From: an uncultured Desulfuromusa sp. | GTDB taxonomy: Bacteria; Desulfobacterota; Desulfuromonadia; Desulfuromonadales; Geopsychrobacteraceae | DNA length: 64,000 bases | Assembly (NCBI RefSeq): GCF_963675815.1 | Contig: NZ_OY776574.1 | Span: 428,001 to 492,000, forward strand | Direction: 5' to 3' | Shown: one piece after another, positions 44,794-54,207 of the stretch | Layout: each line of letters opens with the position of its first letter | Numbering within the stretch: the first letter of the stretch is position 1 | Made by a program: the position numbers and the translations under genes | Notes under the pieces: model-generated | What the model was told of the DNA's origin: nothing | The model's input: only the letters and a program-made list of their open reading frames with translations | The model's database searches: none

Positions 44794-45654
44794 ATGGATA
44801 GCGGACAATTATTTAATTTAACCACCATTGCCTATTTTGCAGCAATGGTTCTGTTCTTTGCTTACATTGCGACAAAGAATAAGACTGTCGCTCTTATTGC
44901 AACTCTGGCTTCCCTCGCCGGATTTCTCATCCAGACAGCAGCTCTGGGTCTGCGCTGGTATGAATCATACCAGATCCTAGGTGTTGATGGTCGCGCCCCC
45001 TTGACCAACCTGTACGAATCCGTCGTGTTTTTTGCCTGGTCAATCCTGCTCATTTACCTGCTGATGGATTGGAAATACAAACAGCGTACAATTGGTGCTT
45101 TTGTCCTCCCAATAGCCCTGTTCAGTATGCTCTGGGCGCAAATGAGCCTGCATTCTGCTATTGATCCGCTGGTTCCTGCCCTGCAAAGTAACTGGTTAAC
45201 CTACCATGTCATCACCTGTTTCCTTGGTTACGCCGGATTTGCTGTTGCTTTCGGAGTTTCTGTTATGTACCTGCTCAAAATCGGTAAAGAAGAAAAGCAT
45301 CAGGGAGACGGACCAATGGGAGGAATCCTTGGAATGTTTCCGCCCACCAAGGTTCTGGATGACATGAACTACAAGGCCATCATGGTCGGTTTTCCGCTAT
45401 TGACTCTGGGGATTGTCACCGGTGCTGCCTGGGCCTATTATGCCTGGGGAACTTACTGGAGCTGGGACCCCAAAGAAACCTGGAGTCTGATCGTCTGGTT
45501 CCTTTACGCTGCGTTCCTCCATGCACGCTTTACCCGCGGCTGGGTTGGTCGTCGTGCAGCCTGGCTATCGGTTATCGGCTTTGCTGCCACTCTGTTCTGT
45601 TATCTTGGCGTTAACCTTGTTCTTTCGGGATTGCATTCCTACGGAAGCGGCTGA
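44794..45654 (+). CDS. ccsA: Cytochrome c biogenesis protein CcsA (ResC)
   Basis: A 286-residue protein with about eight helices and the tryptophan-rich WWD-type motif as WGTYWSWDPKETWS (about 223-236), the external haem-binding site of System II cytochrome c synthetase. Conserved His flank it (residues near 131 and 248). Works with ResB upstream to attach haem to CxxCH proteins, such as CoxB and the sensor at 61565. A terminator follows at 45676. Confidence 0.93.
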   Translation: MDSGQLFNLTTIAYFAAMVLFFAYIATKNKTVALIATLASLAGFLIQTAALGLRWYESYQILGVDGRAPLTNLYESVVFFAWSILLIYLLMDWKYKQRTIGAFVLPIALFSMLWAQMSLHSAIDPLVPALQSNWLTYHVITCFLGYAGFAVAFGVSVMYLLKIGKEEKHQGDGPMGGILGMFPPTKVLDDMNYKAIMVGFPLLTLGIVTGAAWAYYAWGTYWSWDPKETWSLIVWFLYAAFLHARFTRGWVGRRAAWLSVIGFAATLFCYLGVNLVLSGLHSYGSG

Positions 45655-45675
45655 TCAGGACAATCGCTTCATTGT

Positions 45676-45711
45676 AAAAAAGGGTGCTTCATCGTCGAAG
45701 CACCCTTTTTT
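45676..45711. terminator. Strong rho-independent terminator, bidirectional
   Basis: A 15-bp perfect stem (AAAAAAGGGTGCTTC at 45676-45690 with GAAGCACCCTTTTTT at 45697-45711) and a six-base loop. Both strands give a U-run, so it ends the resB-ccsA operon and the transporter gene facing it. Confidence 0.9.
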
Positions 45712-45754
45712 ATTGTCGTTTACCAGCAAGAAACCCGCCGGAGAGGAGCATTCA

Positions 45755-47095
45755 TTAATACCATTTGAGCATAAAATAACGCACATAGATATAGATCATT
45801 GCCAGAAAAACAGTCAGAATCATAACCGGTACACCATATTTCAGAAACTGCGCAAAGGAAATTTTATATCCGGCTTTCTCACTCAGACCGATCACAATAA
45901 CATTCGCAGAAGCACCGATAGGAGAACCGTTTCCCCCCAGACAGGCCCCGAGAGCAAGTGACCACCAGACCGGCATCATTGCCAGATGCTGAATGTGCTC
46001 AACCGTTGCTGTCCCGCTCTCAAGACCATAGATCTTATGAATCATATCGATAAGCAAAGGATTCATTGTCGCCACAAAGGGAATATTATCAACAATAGCA
46101 GAGCAAATAGCTGAGAACCAGAGCATCACCATGGCCAGCATGGTCATGTTATCAGGTTGAGGATTGGTCACAGCAATCATTGCACGCGACATATCCGCCA
46201 CCAATCCAACCTTGACGATGCCGCCAATAATGATGAACAGACCGATGAAAAAAAAGATCGTCGGCCACTCAACTTCAGCAAGAATACTCTGTGGCTCTTC
46301 CCCGGAGATGAGCAACAACGTTGTCGCACCCATCAACGCAACTGTAGCCGGCTCATAATGGAAAACCCCATGTAACATGAACCCGAAAATCGTCAGGCTG
46401 AGGACAAACAGCGATTTTTTCAACAGGACGGGGTTGGTTATTTGTTCTCTTTCCTGCAGAGACATAACCCTTTTCTTGAGATCATCACGCACATGCAGGC
46501 GCTTCCCAAAGAGCACTTTCCAGGCCAGCATCCAGAAAAGAAAAATAATGATAATTGCCGGTGTCAGATGATAGATGAAGTCCATAAAACTGAGTCCAGC
46601 CTTGGAAGCGATCATAATATTCGGAGGATCGCCGATCAGGGTTGCCGTTCCGCCGATATTGGACGCCAGAGCTTCGGTAATCAGATAGGGAATCGGGTTG
46701 ATCTCCAATTGTTCAGCGATCAGCAGGGTAACCGGTACCAGAAGCAGAACCGTGGTGACGTTATCAAGAAAAGCAGAGCCAACTGCGGTAATAATTGCAA
46801 AAAGAATCATGATTCTAAAGGGTTCGCCTTTGGCCACTTTTGCACATTTAATAGCGACGTACTGAAACACTCCTGTCTTGGTCATGATGTTAATAATCAC
46901 CATCATCGAGATGAGGAGAAAGATAACATTCCAGTCCACACCAAGATCCATATCATTAAAGGCTTCATGCTGAAGCAGAACCTTGGTGATCAAAGTAAGT
47001 GCTGCACCAAACAAAGCGACCTTTGTCTTATGGATTTTTTCAGAGATAATAAGTGCGTAAGCTACCAGAAATATGGCGGTTGCAGTCCAGAACAT
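45755..47095 (-). CDS. ArsB/NhaD-type ion transporter
   Basis: A 446-residue carrier with about eleven to twelve helices. The two pore motifs ITAVGSAFLDNVTTVLLLVPV and WFSAICSAIVDNIPFVATMNP, and SNIGGTATLIGDPPN and CLGGNGSPIGASANV as the paired loops, are typical of the ArsB/NhaD and P-protein branch of the ion transporter superfamily. It may exchange Na+/H+ or export arsenite; sequence does not decide. The CBS gene 120 bases upstream is probably its regulatory partner. Confidence 0.88.
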   Translation of the reverse strand: MFWTATAIFLVAYALIISEKIHKTKVALFGAALTLITKVLLQHEAFNDMDLGVDWNVIFLLISMMVIINIMTKTGVFQYVAIKCAKVAKGEPFRIMILFAIITAVGSAFLDNVTTVLLLVPVTLLIAEQLEINPIPYLITEALASNIGGTATLIGDPPNIMIASKAGLSFMDFIYHLTPAIIIIFLFWMLAWKVLFGKRLHVRDDLKKRVMSLQEREQITNPVLLKKSLFVLSLTIFGFMLHGVFHYEPATVALMGATTLLLISGEEPQSILAEVEWPTIFFFIGLFIIIGGIVKVGLVADMSRAMIAVTNPQPDNMTMLAMVMLWFSAICSAIVDNIPFVATMNPLLIDMIHKIYGLESGTATVEHIQHLAMMPVWWSLALGACLGGNGSPIGASANVIVIGLSEKAGYKISFAQFLKYGVPVMILTVFLAMIYIYVRYFMLKWY

Positions 47096-47148
47096 GAAAC
47101 TCTCCGTTCATGAGTGTAGATCCAGTCGAATCAATATGGCGGTTGCAG
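47070..47148. repeat. 16-bp exact direct repeat around the transporter start
   Basis: AATATGGCGGTTGCAG occurs at 47070-47085, inside the transporter's first codons, and again at 47133-47148, 38 bases before its start codon. Copies are 63 bases apart. It may be a small duplication or a binding site pair. Confidence 0.55.
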
Positions 47149-47215
47149 ACCCATCCCCGCCCAACCACTGAAAAATCTGAATAATTGCGTCAAAACATCT
47201 TAAATATTGCAGATT

Positions 47216-47707
47216 TTAGATCAATGAGATATCGACAAGTCCCTTGTCATCAATATTGTAATCAGTACAGTTATTCACCAGGTTTACCAGGATATCCAGT
47301 CGCGTGATTTCTCCCAGAAGCTTACCGTCCTCATCAATGACAGGCAAAGTATTGAACCCTCTTTCGGCAATCATGGCATCAGCTTTCAGGAGTTGATGAT
47401 GAGGGTGTAGAAATGAAAAATTTTTCACCATAATATCGCCAGCGCATTTATCTTTAACCCTCTCAACCTGCTTTTGCAAAAAGTCGGCTCCATCAGTAAA
47501 TGAGCGTGCCAGACTTAAATTCATATATGAAGGCAGAATCACTTTCAGGAGGTCTACGGCAGATACGATCCCGAGCAGTTTGTAATTTTCATCCACAACA
47601 TAGGCCAGCCTCGGCACAGCATCTGCAATTTTACACAGCAGGCTTTTGTAATCACAATCAGGCTTTGCAAGCACCAGCTTCGTTCTCATACATTCAGAAA
47701 CATCCAT
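47216..47707 (-). CDS. CBS domain protein
   Basis: A 163-residue protein with two CBS domains, about 6-55 (DCDYKSLLCKIAD..RLAYVVDENYKLLGIVSAVDLL) and about 92-145 (IMVKNFSFLHPHHQLLKADAMI..TLPVIDEDGKLLGEITRLDIL). Binds adenine nucleotides by family knowledge. It is upstream of the ArsB/NhaD transporter on the same strand and could gate it. Start is ATG 47707. Confidence 0.86.
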   Translation of the reverse strand: MDVSECMRTKLVLAKPDCDYKSLLCKIADAVPRLAYVVDENYKLLGIVSAVDLLKVILPSYMNLSLARSFTDGADFLQKQVERVKDKCAGDIMVKNFSFLHPHHQLLKADAMIAERGFNTLPVIDEDGKLLGEITRLDILVNLVNNCTDYNIDDKGLVDISLI

Positions 47708-47911
47708 AAGAAACCTTTCTATCTTTTACAGCTCTGTTGTGTTCCAGAATTTGTCAAAAAAACAATCACTAAAGACATCATCCATTCAAAAGATATCCCA
47801 AAAAAAATAAAATTCAAGGTTAATCACGCAACCGGATCAATTTGTAATACTATAGAAAATAGTTCAAAGTTATGGTCAAGAAATCATCCTCAACCAACAC
47901 TTGGTACTGAT

Positions 47912-49147
47912 ATGAAAATTCTGCATCTTCTCAGCCAGATTCCCGAAGCAACAGGGAGTGGTATCTATCTGCAATCCGCATTGAAACATGCTTCAAAGCA
48001 GGGTTTTCACAACTATCTTTTAGCAGGGGTCCCTAAAAACTTTTCGCAGCAGCAGAAATTCGAAACCCTGGCATGTCGTGAATACAGTGCTGTTCATTTT
48101 GAGCATGACCTCCCTTTCCCTGTGGTCGGGATGAGTGACGTTATGCCCTATCCCAGCATTCGTTTCTGCGATCTTTCTCCCGGAGACCTGTCTCTTTATG
48201 CGATCCAGTTCAAGAAGAAATTAATTGCAGCAGTTAAGCGCTGGAAGCCGGATATGATTCATTCACATCACCTCTGGCTCTGGACTTCACTGACCCGACA
48301 ACTCTTTCCGGACATTCCATTAGTCGCCAGTTGTCACGGGTCTGATCTGCGCCAGTTTCAGAGCTGTTTTCATCTGCAAGAGGACGTATTAAGCGGCTGT
48401 CGGCATATTGATGCGGTCTGTGCTTTAACCTGGAAACAAAAACTGGAGATTCAAACCCTGTACGGCATTGAAGCGCAGAAAATTCACGTTATTGGTGCAG
48501 GCTTTGATCATGAGCGTTTTTATTTTTCAACTCAGAAAGTTGATCCAAAGCCCGTACAAATCCTTTACGCAGGAAAACTCAGTCGCGCTAAAGGGGTTCC
48601 ATGGCTGCTGAAAGCGTTACGACGACTGCCTGCTGATCAGTACATTTTTCATCTGGTCGGTGATAGTGAAGGTCCGGAAAAACAGGAAATTTTACAATTG
48701 GTGAGTGAACTTGGCAGCAATGTTCAGGTCCATGGCAAGATGGATCAAGATCGCTTGTCCGACCTGATGCGGCAGACCGATCTATTTGTCCTGCCATCGT
48801 TTTATGAAGGCTTACCCCTTGTTCTTCTGGAAGCCCTGGCTTGTGGTTCCCGGATCGTCGCCACTGCACTTCCCGGCATTGTCGAGCTTTTTTCCGGAGC
48901 AAAGTCCAGCTGGATTCAACTGGTAGAGCAACCGCAAATGGCCTCAATCGACGTGCCGCAAGCTTCTGAAGATGAAAAATTTATTGATACTTTAGCCAGG
49001 GCTCTGCGAACCCAGATTGAGAACATCCAAACACAACACCGGACCAGCGGTCTTCCTGATGAGATTCAAAGTTTACTGAACAATTATACGTGGGAGGCTG
49101 TGTTCCGGGAAATTGAACTTATCTATGGTCACTTAGGCGTCAAATGA
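47912..49147 (+). CDS. Glycosyltransferase, family 4 type
   Basis: A 411-residue GT-B enzyme. The N-terminal half begins MKILHLLSQIPEATGSG; the C-terminal half has LYAGKLSRAKGVPWLLKAL and the donor-binding PSFYEGLPLVLLEALACGSRIVAT with the EX7E pattern. It transfers a sugar from a nucleotide donor, perhaps to an envelope glycan; the acceptor is unknown. No surface polysaccharide cluster is adjacent. Its 3' end overlaps the PP2C gene by 15 bases on the other strand. Confidence 0.88.
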   Translation: MKILHLLSQIPEATGSGIYLQSALKHASKQGFHNYLLAGVPKNFSQQQKFETLACREYSAVHFEHDLPFPVVGMSDVMPYPSIRFCDLSPGDLSLYAIQFKKKLIAAVKRWKPDMIHSHHLWLWTSLTRQLFPDIPLVASCHGSDLRQFQSCFHLQEDVLSGCRHIDAVCALTWKQKLEIQTLYGIEAQKIHVIGAGFDHERFYFSTQKVDPKPVQILYAGKLSRAKGVPWLLKALRRLPADQYIFHLVGDSEGPEKQEILQLVSELGSNVQVHGKMDQDRLSDLMRQTDLFVLPSFYEGLPLVLLEALACGSRIVATALPGIVELFSGAKSSWIQLVEQPQMASIDVPQASEDEKFIDTLARALRTQIENIQTQHRTSGLPDEIQSLLNNYTWEAVFREIELIYGHLGVK

Positions 49148-49957
49148 AACTGCTATTGCGGCAATGTCATCATGTTTTTTAAACCGGGGATAACGTTGAC
49201 AGTCAGGGTCACTGTCCTCCAGAGCACGAATTTTCTCTTTGACCTGCAATAGCCCTCCCTGGAGAAAATGATCTGTGACCCAACGGAAATCGGGTTGATA
49301 TTCCGGATCTTCACCGGGGGGAAACAAACCATCGGTAAAAACCAGAAGATGAGAAATACCCTTGAGAGCAGTTGACCCCAGTTGTAAAAAATCAAGAGCC
49401 ACCGGTTCCCCATTGAGCACACCATAATTCTGATTCATCTGCCGACGGATATTTTCAATCTGCGGCCTGAGGCTGCTTTTCGGATCAGGATCTTCGTCGC
49501 GATACAATTGCTTCAAGAGCTGCAACGTTTCCTTATCGTGATTATGATAAGGGGTCAAAAGCTGGAAATCACCATCAGCATAGATCGCCAGGACCTGACT
49601 GTCACCGCTCTGAATCCATGAGATAGAGTCGTCCTGGACCTGAAAAGCGGCAACGCTCGTACTCCAGCACTGCAGCTTGTCACTACTTTCAACTCCCATC
49701 TCAGTCATTGTATGTTCCAACACACGATTGGCACGCTTACCCAGATTAAAAAGCGACGCATCATTTTGTGAAAAAGTCGAACTCACCAGATGAGAAGCCC
49801 ACCAAGCACCGGTTTTGCCATCAAAAAGATCCGGGACCAGACTGGATGCACCATCAAAGACACCAAATAGATTATTAGCACAAACAAGCTTATCTTCGTT
49901 TATCTGTCCAGAACCTTGATCCAGGACCTGTTCGATATTTTTAATTTTCTTATCCAT
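49133..49957 (-). CDS. PP2C-like serine/threonine phosphatase
   Basis: A 274-residue protein with PP2C (PPM) features: NEDKLVCANNLFGVFDGASS near the start (motif DGxS/G), WIQSGDSQVLAIY, LLVFTDGLFPP and a closing HDDIAAIAVSF. The metal-binding Asp residues are present. Target unknown. Starts at ATG 49957 and is transcribed away from the double-cubane reductase gene. Confidence 0.83.
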   Translation of the reverse strand: MDKKIKNIEQVLDQGSGQINEDKLVCANNLFGVFDGASSLVPDLFDGKTGAWWASHLVSSTFSQNDASLFNLGKRANRVLEHTMTEMGVESSDKLQCWSTSVAAFQVQDDSISWIQSGDSQVLAIYADGDFQLLTPYHNHDKETLQLLKQLYRDEDPDPKSSLRPQIENIRRQMNQNYGVLNGEPVALDFLQLGSTALKGISHLLVFTDGLFPPGEDPEYQPDFRWVTDHFLQGGLLQVKEKIRALEDSDPDCQRYPRFKKHDDIAAIAVSFDA

Positions 49958-50149
49958 AGTGCTTCATACCTATCGGAGAAAATCCGGCGTCAATAATAAA
50001 TTAATATTTGCGATTTGTTAAATTGGTATTTTAAATCCACATTGAAAAGTCCAGTGCACTTATCAATAAGCCAGCAACAAAGCAAAATTTAGCCCATCAC
50101 AATATTGCCAAAACCGATGACCACTATTTTTGCGATTGAAATTACCGGT

Positions 50150-50178
50150 TTGACTTGTCCTGAAGAATTGCTTAACAC
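50150..50178 (+). promoter_or_regulatory. Possible promoter of the double-cubane reductase gene
   Basis: TTGACT (50150-50155), 17 bases, TAACAC (50173-50178), 60 bases before the start. The -10 box is weak. The remainder of 49958-50238 is A+T rich without another feature. Confidence 0.35.
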
Positions 50179-50238
50179 TGCTGAAATTACTGCCACTTAC
50201 TTAATACTCAAATGACTCTCTTACTGGAGGATTTCCGT

Positions 50239-51531
50239 ATGTCTGAACAATTCCAAGTTAAATCTGATCTTGAGCTCTGGGCCGAACTTGATATGGATGT
50301 TGAACGTTTCAAAAACGTTCCTCCGGTTCTGACGCAAGTGTACAAAGATATCTTTCTAAGCCAGAATAATCGCCCGGAAGCCATGGCTTATTTTGATGAC
50401 ATGATCAGCAATATCTATACAGGGCGTATTCAGGAAATGGTTGATGCAAAAAAAGCCGGCCACCCAGTCATCGGGACCTTCTGTGTCTATGTTCCAGAAG
50501 AAGTCATCCATGCTGCTGGTGGCGTTTGCGTTGGTTTGTGTGGTGGTTCTCAAGCCACAATTCCGGATGCGGAAAAAACGCTACCCCGCAATATCTGTCC
50601 GATGGTTAAATCTGCTTTCGGCTTCAAGGTCAGCGGGATGTGCCCCTTCTTTCAGGCCCTCGATTTTGTATACGGAGAAACAACCTGCGATGCCAAGAAA
50701 AAAACCTGGGAGCTTCTTGATGAATACGTTCCGACCCACGTGATGGAAATTCCGCAGATGAAGCGGGAAAGGGATAAAAAGCTCTGGGTAGAAGAGATCA
50801 AAGATTTCAAGCTGGCGGTCGAAAAAATGGTCGATAGAAACATCACTGAAGCCGAATTGAAAGCCGCCATTGACACCCTGAACGCAAAGCGGGCATCACT
50901 GCAACGCCTCAATAGTCTGCGTCACCACAATCCTTCACCCATCAGTGGCCGTGATATGCTTCTGATCCAGCAGATTGCTTTTTATGATATTCCGGAACGT
51001 TTTACGGATAAAGTCAATCAACTCTGTGACGAGCTTGAAGTCCGCATTCAGAATAACAACCCCGTCGCTCCGAAAGAAACGACACGAGTTATGATCTCCG
51101 GCACCCCGATGGCTCTTCCAAACTGGAAACTCCATAACATTATAGAAAATTCAGGAGCCATTATTGTCAATGAAGAAAGCTGTATCGGGACACGCTATTA
51201 TAAAGACACCATTGCAACCGACGGACAATCCATGGATGAGATGTTGGAAAAACTCACTGAACGCTACATGAAAATTGACTGTTCCGTCTTCACCCCCAAC
51301 GACGACCGGATTGATCAGGTCATCAAGGAATACCGGGACTCGGGTGCCCAGGGAATTGTCGATTACTGTCTGCAATTCTGCCATACTTATAACATTGAAG
51401 CGGTCAAACTTCGTGAAGCCTGTGAAAAACAAGGCATTCCGTTCATGTCTATCGAATCTGATTATTCACCGGAAGACATTGGCCAGCTACAAACCAGAAT
51501 TGAAGCATTCATTGAACAGATTCAAGGGTAA
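50239..51531 (+). CDS. Double-cubane-cluster-containing anaerobic reductase
   Basis: A 430-residue protein of the 2-hydroxyacyl-CoA dehydratase / benzoyl-CoA reductase superfamily. It reads as the single-subunit-type DCCP form: Cys97/101, Cys120 (NICPMVK), Cys135 (GMCPFFQALDFVYGETTC150), Cys315 (EESCIGTRYY) and Cys377/381 (YCLQFCH). Family members hold an [Fe8S9] double-cubane cluster and carry out ATP-driven reductions of small molecules such as acetylene; physiological substrates are unknown. The start at ATG 50239 is fixed by GGAGG. The activase lies six bases after it. Confidence 0.88.
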   Translation: MSEQFQVKSDLELWAELDMDVERFKNVPPVLTQVYKDIFLSQNNRPEAMAYFDDMISNIYTGRIQEMVDAKKAGHPVIGTFCVYVPEEVIHAAGGVCVGLCGGSQATIPDAEKTLPRNICPMVKSAFGFKVSGMCPFFQALDFVYGETTCDAKKKTWELLDEYVPTHVMEIPQMKRERDKKLWVEEIKDFKLAVEKMVDRNITEAELKAAIDTLNAKRASLQRLNSLRHHNPSPISGRDMLLIQQIAFYDIPERFTDKVNQLCDELEVRIQNNNPVAPKETTRVMISGTPMALPNWKLHNIIENSGAIIVNEESCIGTRYYKDTIATDGQSMDEMLEKLTERYMKIDCSVFTPNDDRIDQVIKEYRDSGAQGIVDYCLQFCHTYNIEAVKLREACEKQGIPFMSIESDYSPEDIGQLQTRIEAFIEQIQG

Positions 51532-51537
51532 AAGAAA

Positions 51538-52299
51538 ATGAATATCGGCATAGACCTTGGCTCACGGGCCATTAAAATGGCGGTTCTGCAGAATGGGGAG
51601 CTGGTCAACAGCAAAGTTGTTGAGAGCTCTTTTGAACCGCACAAACAAGCATCGGAAATGGTGTCTCCTTACAGCACTATTCCAGTGGTGGCCACCGGAT
51701 ATGGCCGTCATCTGGCACAAAAACATTTTGCTCAGCAGGTGATCACCGAAATCAAGGCACATGCCCTTGGCGCGCGCTATTTTTTCCCGAATTGTCGTGC
51801 CATTCTCGATGTTGGCGGGCAGGATTCAAAAGTGATTGCACTGGATAAAGAAGGTCGGGTGGCACAATTCCAGATGAATGATAAATGTGCTGCGGGAACA
51901 GGACGCTTTCTGGAAATCATGGCAACGTCCCTCGGCTATTCAATGCAGGAATTTGCAGCAGCAGCCCAACTATCAACGCAAAACATTCCCATAAACAGTA
52001 TGTGCGCGGTATTTGCTGAATCAGAAGTGGTTTCTTTACGCAATCGCGGCCATGCCGCAGAAGATATAGCCCGGGCCATTCATCTCGCCATCGCCGAACG
52101 GCTGACCAGCATGCTGGAGCGGCTTGGGATTCAGGGGGATATTGTTTTTTCAGGAGGCGTTGCGCGGAATTCTTGTCTGCCGGCGATCCTGGAAGAAAAA
52201 CTTGGGAGAAAAATCTATATCCCCGAGCAGCCCGAAATTGTCGGAGCTCTTGGAGCGGCGTTGCATCTGCACAGACAAAATCCGGCGATTGCTGTTTGA
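51538..52299 (+). CDS. Acyl-CoA dehydratase-type ATP-dependent activase
   Basis: A 253-residue ASKHA ATPase: GIDLGSRAIKMAVL (phosphate loop), DVGGQDSKVI, and the two Cys that bridge a [4Fe-4S] cluster between the homodimer's subunits in NDKCAAGTGRFLE and NSMCAVFAESEV. It uses ATP to push a low-potential electron into its partner, here the double-cubane reductase. The pair is a complete two-gene system followed by a terminator. Confidence 0.93.
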   Translation: MNIGIDLGSRAIKMAVLQNGELVNSKVVESSFEPHKQASEMVSPYSTIPVVATGYGRHLAQKHFAQQVITEIKAHALGARYFFPNCRAILDVGGQDSKVIALDKEGRVAQFQMNDKCAAGTGRFLEIMATSLGYSMQEFAAAAQLSTQNIPINSMCAVFAESEVVSLRNRGHAAEDIARAIHLAIAERLTSMLERLGIQGDIVFSGGVARNSCLPAILEEKLGRKIYIPEQPEIVGALGAALHLHRQNPAIAV

Positions 52300-52357
52300 A
52301 AACATCAACCAAGGGTCTTTAGGTAGATAACCTGACAGACAATGTCCGACCTCCTTG

Positions 52358-52394
52358 CGCTCTCATAAGTCCTTGCACTTATGAGAGCGTTTTT
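52358..52394 (+). terminator. Rho-independent terminator after the activase
   Basis: A 13-bp perfect stem (CGCTCTCATAAGT with ACTTATGAGAGCG), loop CCTTGC, followed by TTTTT. It closes the reductase operon. Nothing else is seen between here and the methyltransferase. Confidence 0.88.
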
Positions 52395-52542
52395 AATGCA
52401 ACTTATAAGAAAGATAGAGCTGCTAAATAGCCTCTGCTTATCTCGGGTTTAAAAATCCATAGTTTTGAGAATTGCAGAAAAGTGATAACCTCTTCTCTCA
52501 ATGACTTTCTGGTGATGTGCAATATGGCGAAGAGGCTAAGTG

Positions 52543-53205
52543 ATGACAGAGATTGCTAAATCCTATAACGATCAGGCACAAGCTTATGATGACTTTATCA
52601 GAAAACTGGTTCCAGACTATGAAGTCTTTCACGAGTTATTGACAAAACATCTCGGGCAAGTAGCATCTGTTTTTGATGTCGGGTGTGGAACCGGTAATAC
52701 GTCACTACGCTTGCTGGAAAACAATCCAGATATAAAGCTGACCTGTCTGGATACGTCAGCTCAAATGCTTGAGAGCGCAAAAAGTAAACTTGGCGATCAG
52801 CATGTTTTTACAGAATCACCCATTGAAAACTATGAACCATCTGACAATTTTGATGCTGTTGTTTCTGTGATGGTTATGCATAACATCCAGACAATATCAG
52901 ATCGGTTGAAGACCTATCAAAAAATTGCGGGGGCTCTGTCAAGTGGGGGAACCTACCTGGCCGTTGATATTTTTCAAGGGGAAACCGACCAACTGCAAAA
53001 AGTCTACATGGCTCAATGGCGAGACTTTATGTTGAAAAATCTGCCTGAAAATGAAGTAGACAGAAAGTGGATCAAGCTTCACAAAGAGAAAGACAAGCCA
53101 TTAAAGCTATTGGAGCAAATACGTCTCCTTCAAGAGGCTGGATTCTCTACCGTTGACGTTGTCCACAAGCGATTACAGTTTGCGATGCTAATTGCACAAA
53201 AATAA
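52543..53205 (+). CDS. Class I SAM-dependent methyltransferase
   Basis: A 220-residue methyltransferase with SAM motif I VFDVGCGTGNTSL (about 46-58) and motif II LTCLDTSAQML. A helical N-terminal lid is typical of small-molecule methyltransferases. Substrate unknown. An AGAGG lies seven bases before ATG 52543. It is monocistronic; base composition is close to the neighbours. An AGGCTGC/GCAGCCT hairpin (53230-53257) separates it from the recombinase. Confidence 0.85.
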   Translation: MTEIAKSYNDQAQAYDDFIRKLVPDYEVFHELLTKHLGQVASVFDVGCGTGNTSLRLLENNPDIKLTCLDTSAQMLESAKSKLGDQHVFTESPIENYEPSDNFDAVVSVMVMHNIQTISDRLKTYQKIAGALSSGGTYLAVDIFQGETDQLQKVYMAQWRDFMLKNLPENEVDRKWIKLHKEKDKPLKLLEQIRLLQEAGFSTVDVVHKRLQFAMLIAQK

Positions 53206-53265
53206 TCTTAAAAATCGTGACTTAGCATAAGGCTGCTACAGGTTTCCGGGGCAGCCTCGCTGCGT

Positions 53266-53859
53266 TTAAGCCTGCTGAAGTTGCTCTTCAAAATCTTTAT
53301 CTAACTTTGCAGCTAACCTGTACACCGTTGCCCTTGAAACATTGAATTGGCGAGCTAATTCTTCTTTGCTGATAACGACCGTTTCCAGCATTTCTAACAG
53401 TTCTCTTTCTTTCCGTTTTGACAGCTTAGGTTTGCGACCGAATTTAACTCCTGCTGCCATTGCTCGTTCACGGCCTTCTCTGGCCCGTTCGGTAATCAGT
53501 TCACGCTCAAACTCGCCGATTACAGCGAGAACATGAAAGATCAAGCGACCGGTTGGCGTTGAAGTATCAAGTTCTTGATCAAGTGCCTGCAGATCGCATT
53601 TTTTCTCTTGGAGAACCTGAGTAATCTGCATCAGTTCAAGAACGGAACGAGCTAACCGATCCAGTTTGCTGACAACAAAAACATCTCCGTCTCTGACGTA
53701 GTTCAAGGCCTCCTCAAGCGCAGGTCTTCCAGTTCCCCTGGCTCCCGATGCCTTCTCCTCAAAGATTTTGTCGCAGTCTGACAGCCTGTCTCTTTGGAGG
53801 CTTAAGTCTTGGCCTGCCGTGCTGACCCGTGCATAACCAATCCGTTGTCCATTTGCCAT
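53266..53859 (-). CDS. Serine recombinase (resolvase/invertase family)
   Basis: A 198-residue recombinase. The catalytic domain starts MANGQRIGYARVSTAGQDLSLQRD with the nucleophile Ser in ARVST, has FVVSKLDRLARS and GEFERELITERAREG, and ends in a Hin-like helix-turn-helix (KEELARQFNVSRATVYRL). It is intact but no transposase, invertible segment or matched crossover site is visible next to it. It may be the sole remnant of a mobile element. ATG 53859 follows AGAGGA at nine bases. Confidence 0.92.
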   Translation of the reverse strand: MANGQRIGYARVSTAGQDLSLQRDRLSDCDKIFEEKASGARGTGRPALEEALNYVRDGDVFVVSKLDRLARSVLELMQITQVLQEKKCDLQALDQELDTSTPTGRLIFHVLAVIGEFERELITERAREGRERAMAAGVKFGRKPKLSKRKERELLEMLETVVISKEELARQFNVSRATVYRLAAKLDKDFEEQLQQA

Positions 53860-54207
53860 GTCATTATTCCTCTCTCCCCCCTGGTCATAAGTCATGACAT
53901 AAATCTCACTCGTCCTTTTTGAAACAACCCAAATGGTCATTCTGTCTTAGTGTGATTTCAGCAGTTTAGCGTAAGGGCCATTTTGATACGGACATTCGAG
54001 ACTGTTTCAGTGAAAATAGCTTCGTGATTACTGACTGTTAGGGAGTTCAGCAGGTCGTTCAGATGGGGATTACGGTCTCACTGGCATCAAAATTTGCTGA
54101 TCCCGACGTTTTGCTGTCGATCATCTCCAAAAATTTGAAAATTAGCCCTGTTAAAATCATTGCTTTGTTGCAATAATTTAAATGCTGTGTAAACGCAATT
54201 GGGCTAC
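53860..54207. other. Non-coding stretch upstream of the recombinase
   Basis: About 350 bases with no convincing gene. A 37-codon frame at 54063-54176 lacks a ribosome site. A crossover (res) site for the recombinase would be expected within this stretch, but I cannot identify one by eye. Confidence 0.4.

Noticed and set aside
46442..47113. 223-residue plus-strand frame opposite the transporter
   Set aside because: Antisense shadow of a clear membrane carrier; composition is unlike a real protein.
47172..47217. Terminator with AAAATCTG/CAGATTTT arms after the CBS gene
   Set aside because: The loop is about 30 bases and the stem 8 bp; too weak to call.
54063..54176. Small 37-codon gene
   Set aside because: No ribosome site, no recognisable motif, and low-complexity hydrophobic content; likely chance frame.
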